Source of the DNA: Anaerostipes faecalis
Lineage (GTDB): Bacteria; Bacillota; Clostridia; Lachnospirales; Lachnospiraceae
Assembly (NCBI RefSeq): GCF_018982945.1
Contig: NZ_JABRXE010000001.1
Location: 546,208 to 610,207, forward strand
Reading direction: 5' to 3'
Length of the DNA: 64,000 bases
In this document: in pieces, positions 63,600 through 64,000 of the stretch
Layout: each line of letters begins with the position of its first letter
Numbering within the stretch: the first letter of the stretch is position 1
Program-made: the position numbers and the translations under genes
Notes under the pieces: generated by a model
Seen by the model: only the letters and a program-made list of their open reading frames with translations
Told to the model about the DNA's origin: nothing
Databases searched by the model: none

Positions 63600-64000
63600 T
63601 GACACCCCATTCTCAAGGATTTGATATATAATCAAGAGAATAAGGAGTGAACAAAAATGGCAGAAAACAGGAAATATGATCATGAATACAAAGTACAGGC
63701 AGTGAAACTTGCAAAGGAAATCGGACAAGCTAAGGCAGCCAAAGAGCTTGGGGTTCCCAAGAATACCATGTATGGCTGGGTAAGAGCCAACCGGCTTGGC
63801 AATCTTGATCTGGGAGCAGGCTCACAGACTCCACAAAGCGCCATGACACTTAATGAGGAACTTATCCGTCTTTGCCAGCAGGTGAAAGAACTGGAGAAAG
63901 AGAACCGTCGTTTAAAGAAGGAAAACGACTTTCTAGAGGAAGCCAGCGCTTTTTTCGCTGCGAGCCGTCTGAAGTCAGCAAAAACGAAAGAATGAAGTTT
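63600..64000 (+). mobile_element. IS3-family-like element, left part
   Basis: The likely left end is TGACACCCCATTC at 63600. It carries one transposase orfA and runs off the window, so orfB and the right end are not visible. A TATAAT is at 63627-63632. Confidence 0.6.
63657..63995 (+). CDS. IS3-type transposase OrfA
   Basis: 112-residue OrfA of the IS3/IS150 type. An N-terminal HTH (YDHEYKVQAVKLAKEIGQ; AKELGVPKNTMYGWV) is followed by a leucine-zipper helix (VKELEKENRRLKKENDFLEE), the usual OrfA layout. OrfB would follow by programmed frameshift outside the window. AAGGAGTG is the ribosome binding site. Confidence 0.9.
   Translation: MAENRKYDHEYKVQAVKLAKEIGQAKAAKELGVPKNTMYGWVRANRLGNLDLGAGSQTPQSAMTLNEELIRLCQQVKELEKENRRLKKENDFLEEASAFFAASRLKSAKTKE

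Noticed and set aside
63599-63632. Consensus promoter for the IS3-type orfA from TTGACA and TATAAT
   Set aside because: The spacer is 22 bp, too long for a standard promoter, so it is not listed as one.
1-64000. tRNA, rRNA or other standard RNA genes
   Set aside because: No cloverleaf-like sequence with a TTCGA loop or ribosomal RNA segment was recognised in reading the intergenic DNA.

Overview
The window is a low-GC, gene-dense chromosomal segment of an endospore-forming anaerobe of the class Clostridia, most likely family Lachnospiraceae. The evidence is a complete spoIIIA operon (its first gene cut by the window edge), spoIVB, spo0A, yqfC/yqfD and a spoVB-like flippase, an Rnf complex in the clostridial C-D-G-E-A-B order, a short HisG with HisZ, and CodY. 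Family placement is inferred from gene content, not from a search.

Layout: 1-4683 spoIIIAA-AH (mother-cell to forespore channel). 4791-14284 housekeeping: Asp23-like protein, nusB, xseA, DUF4186, xseB, ispA, dxs, tlyA, nadK, argR, recN. 14363-18794 sporulation control: spoIVB, an intervening Ldh2-type dehydrogenase, then two tandem spo0A genes. 18909-23156 rqcH (minus strand), SEC-C methionine aminopeptidase, a decayed ABC transporter, mgsA, PH-domain protein. 23288-28277 a histidine operon (hisZ-G-D-B and a three-domain HisF-like/HisI/HisE protein). 28334-36454 a small membrane protein, alaS, rpsU, yqfC, yqfD, phoH, ybeY, spoVB-like. 36602-42809 an unknown exported protein, a BofC-like protein, two flavoproteins, proB, DUF896, proA. 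43068-48073 rnfCDGEAB. 48175-56357 ymxH-like, nrdR, comM-like, dprA, topA, codY, rpsB, tsf.

After tsf the character changes. 56358-63995 is accessory and partly decayed: a 628-bp gap with helically phased repeats and a CRISPR-like repeat pair, a frameshifted UMF1-type transporter, a GDPD phosphodiesterase, an alpha/beta hydrolase that has lost its catalytic serine, a regulator joining a TetR-like ligand domain to a LytTR DNA-binding domain, a YhfC-like gene broken by a 99-bp IS200/IS605-type relic, a MATE exporter with its MarR regulator, an unknown anchored protein behind two strong palindromes, and the start of an IS3-type element at the right edge.

The points most worth following are the tandem Spo0A pair (the second copy has an altered acidic pocket but a conserved DNA-binding region), the degenerate HisF-like domain fused to HisIE in a his cluster without hisH/A/F, the TetR-like/LytTR regulator with a correctly spaced direct-repeat operator, the structured intergenic repeat present at two full sites with a compensatory base-pair change, and the IS605-type terminal structure inside yhfC. 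Promoter, terminator and operator calls were made by eye from the sequence.
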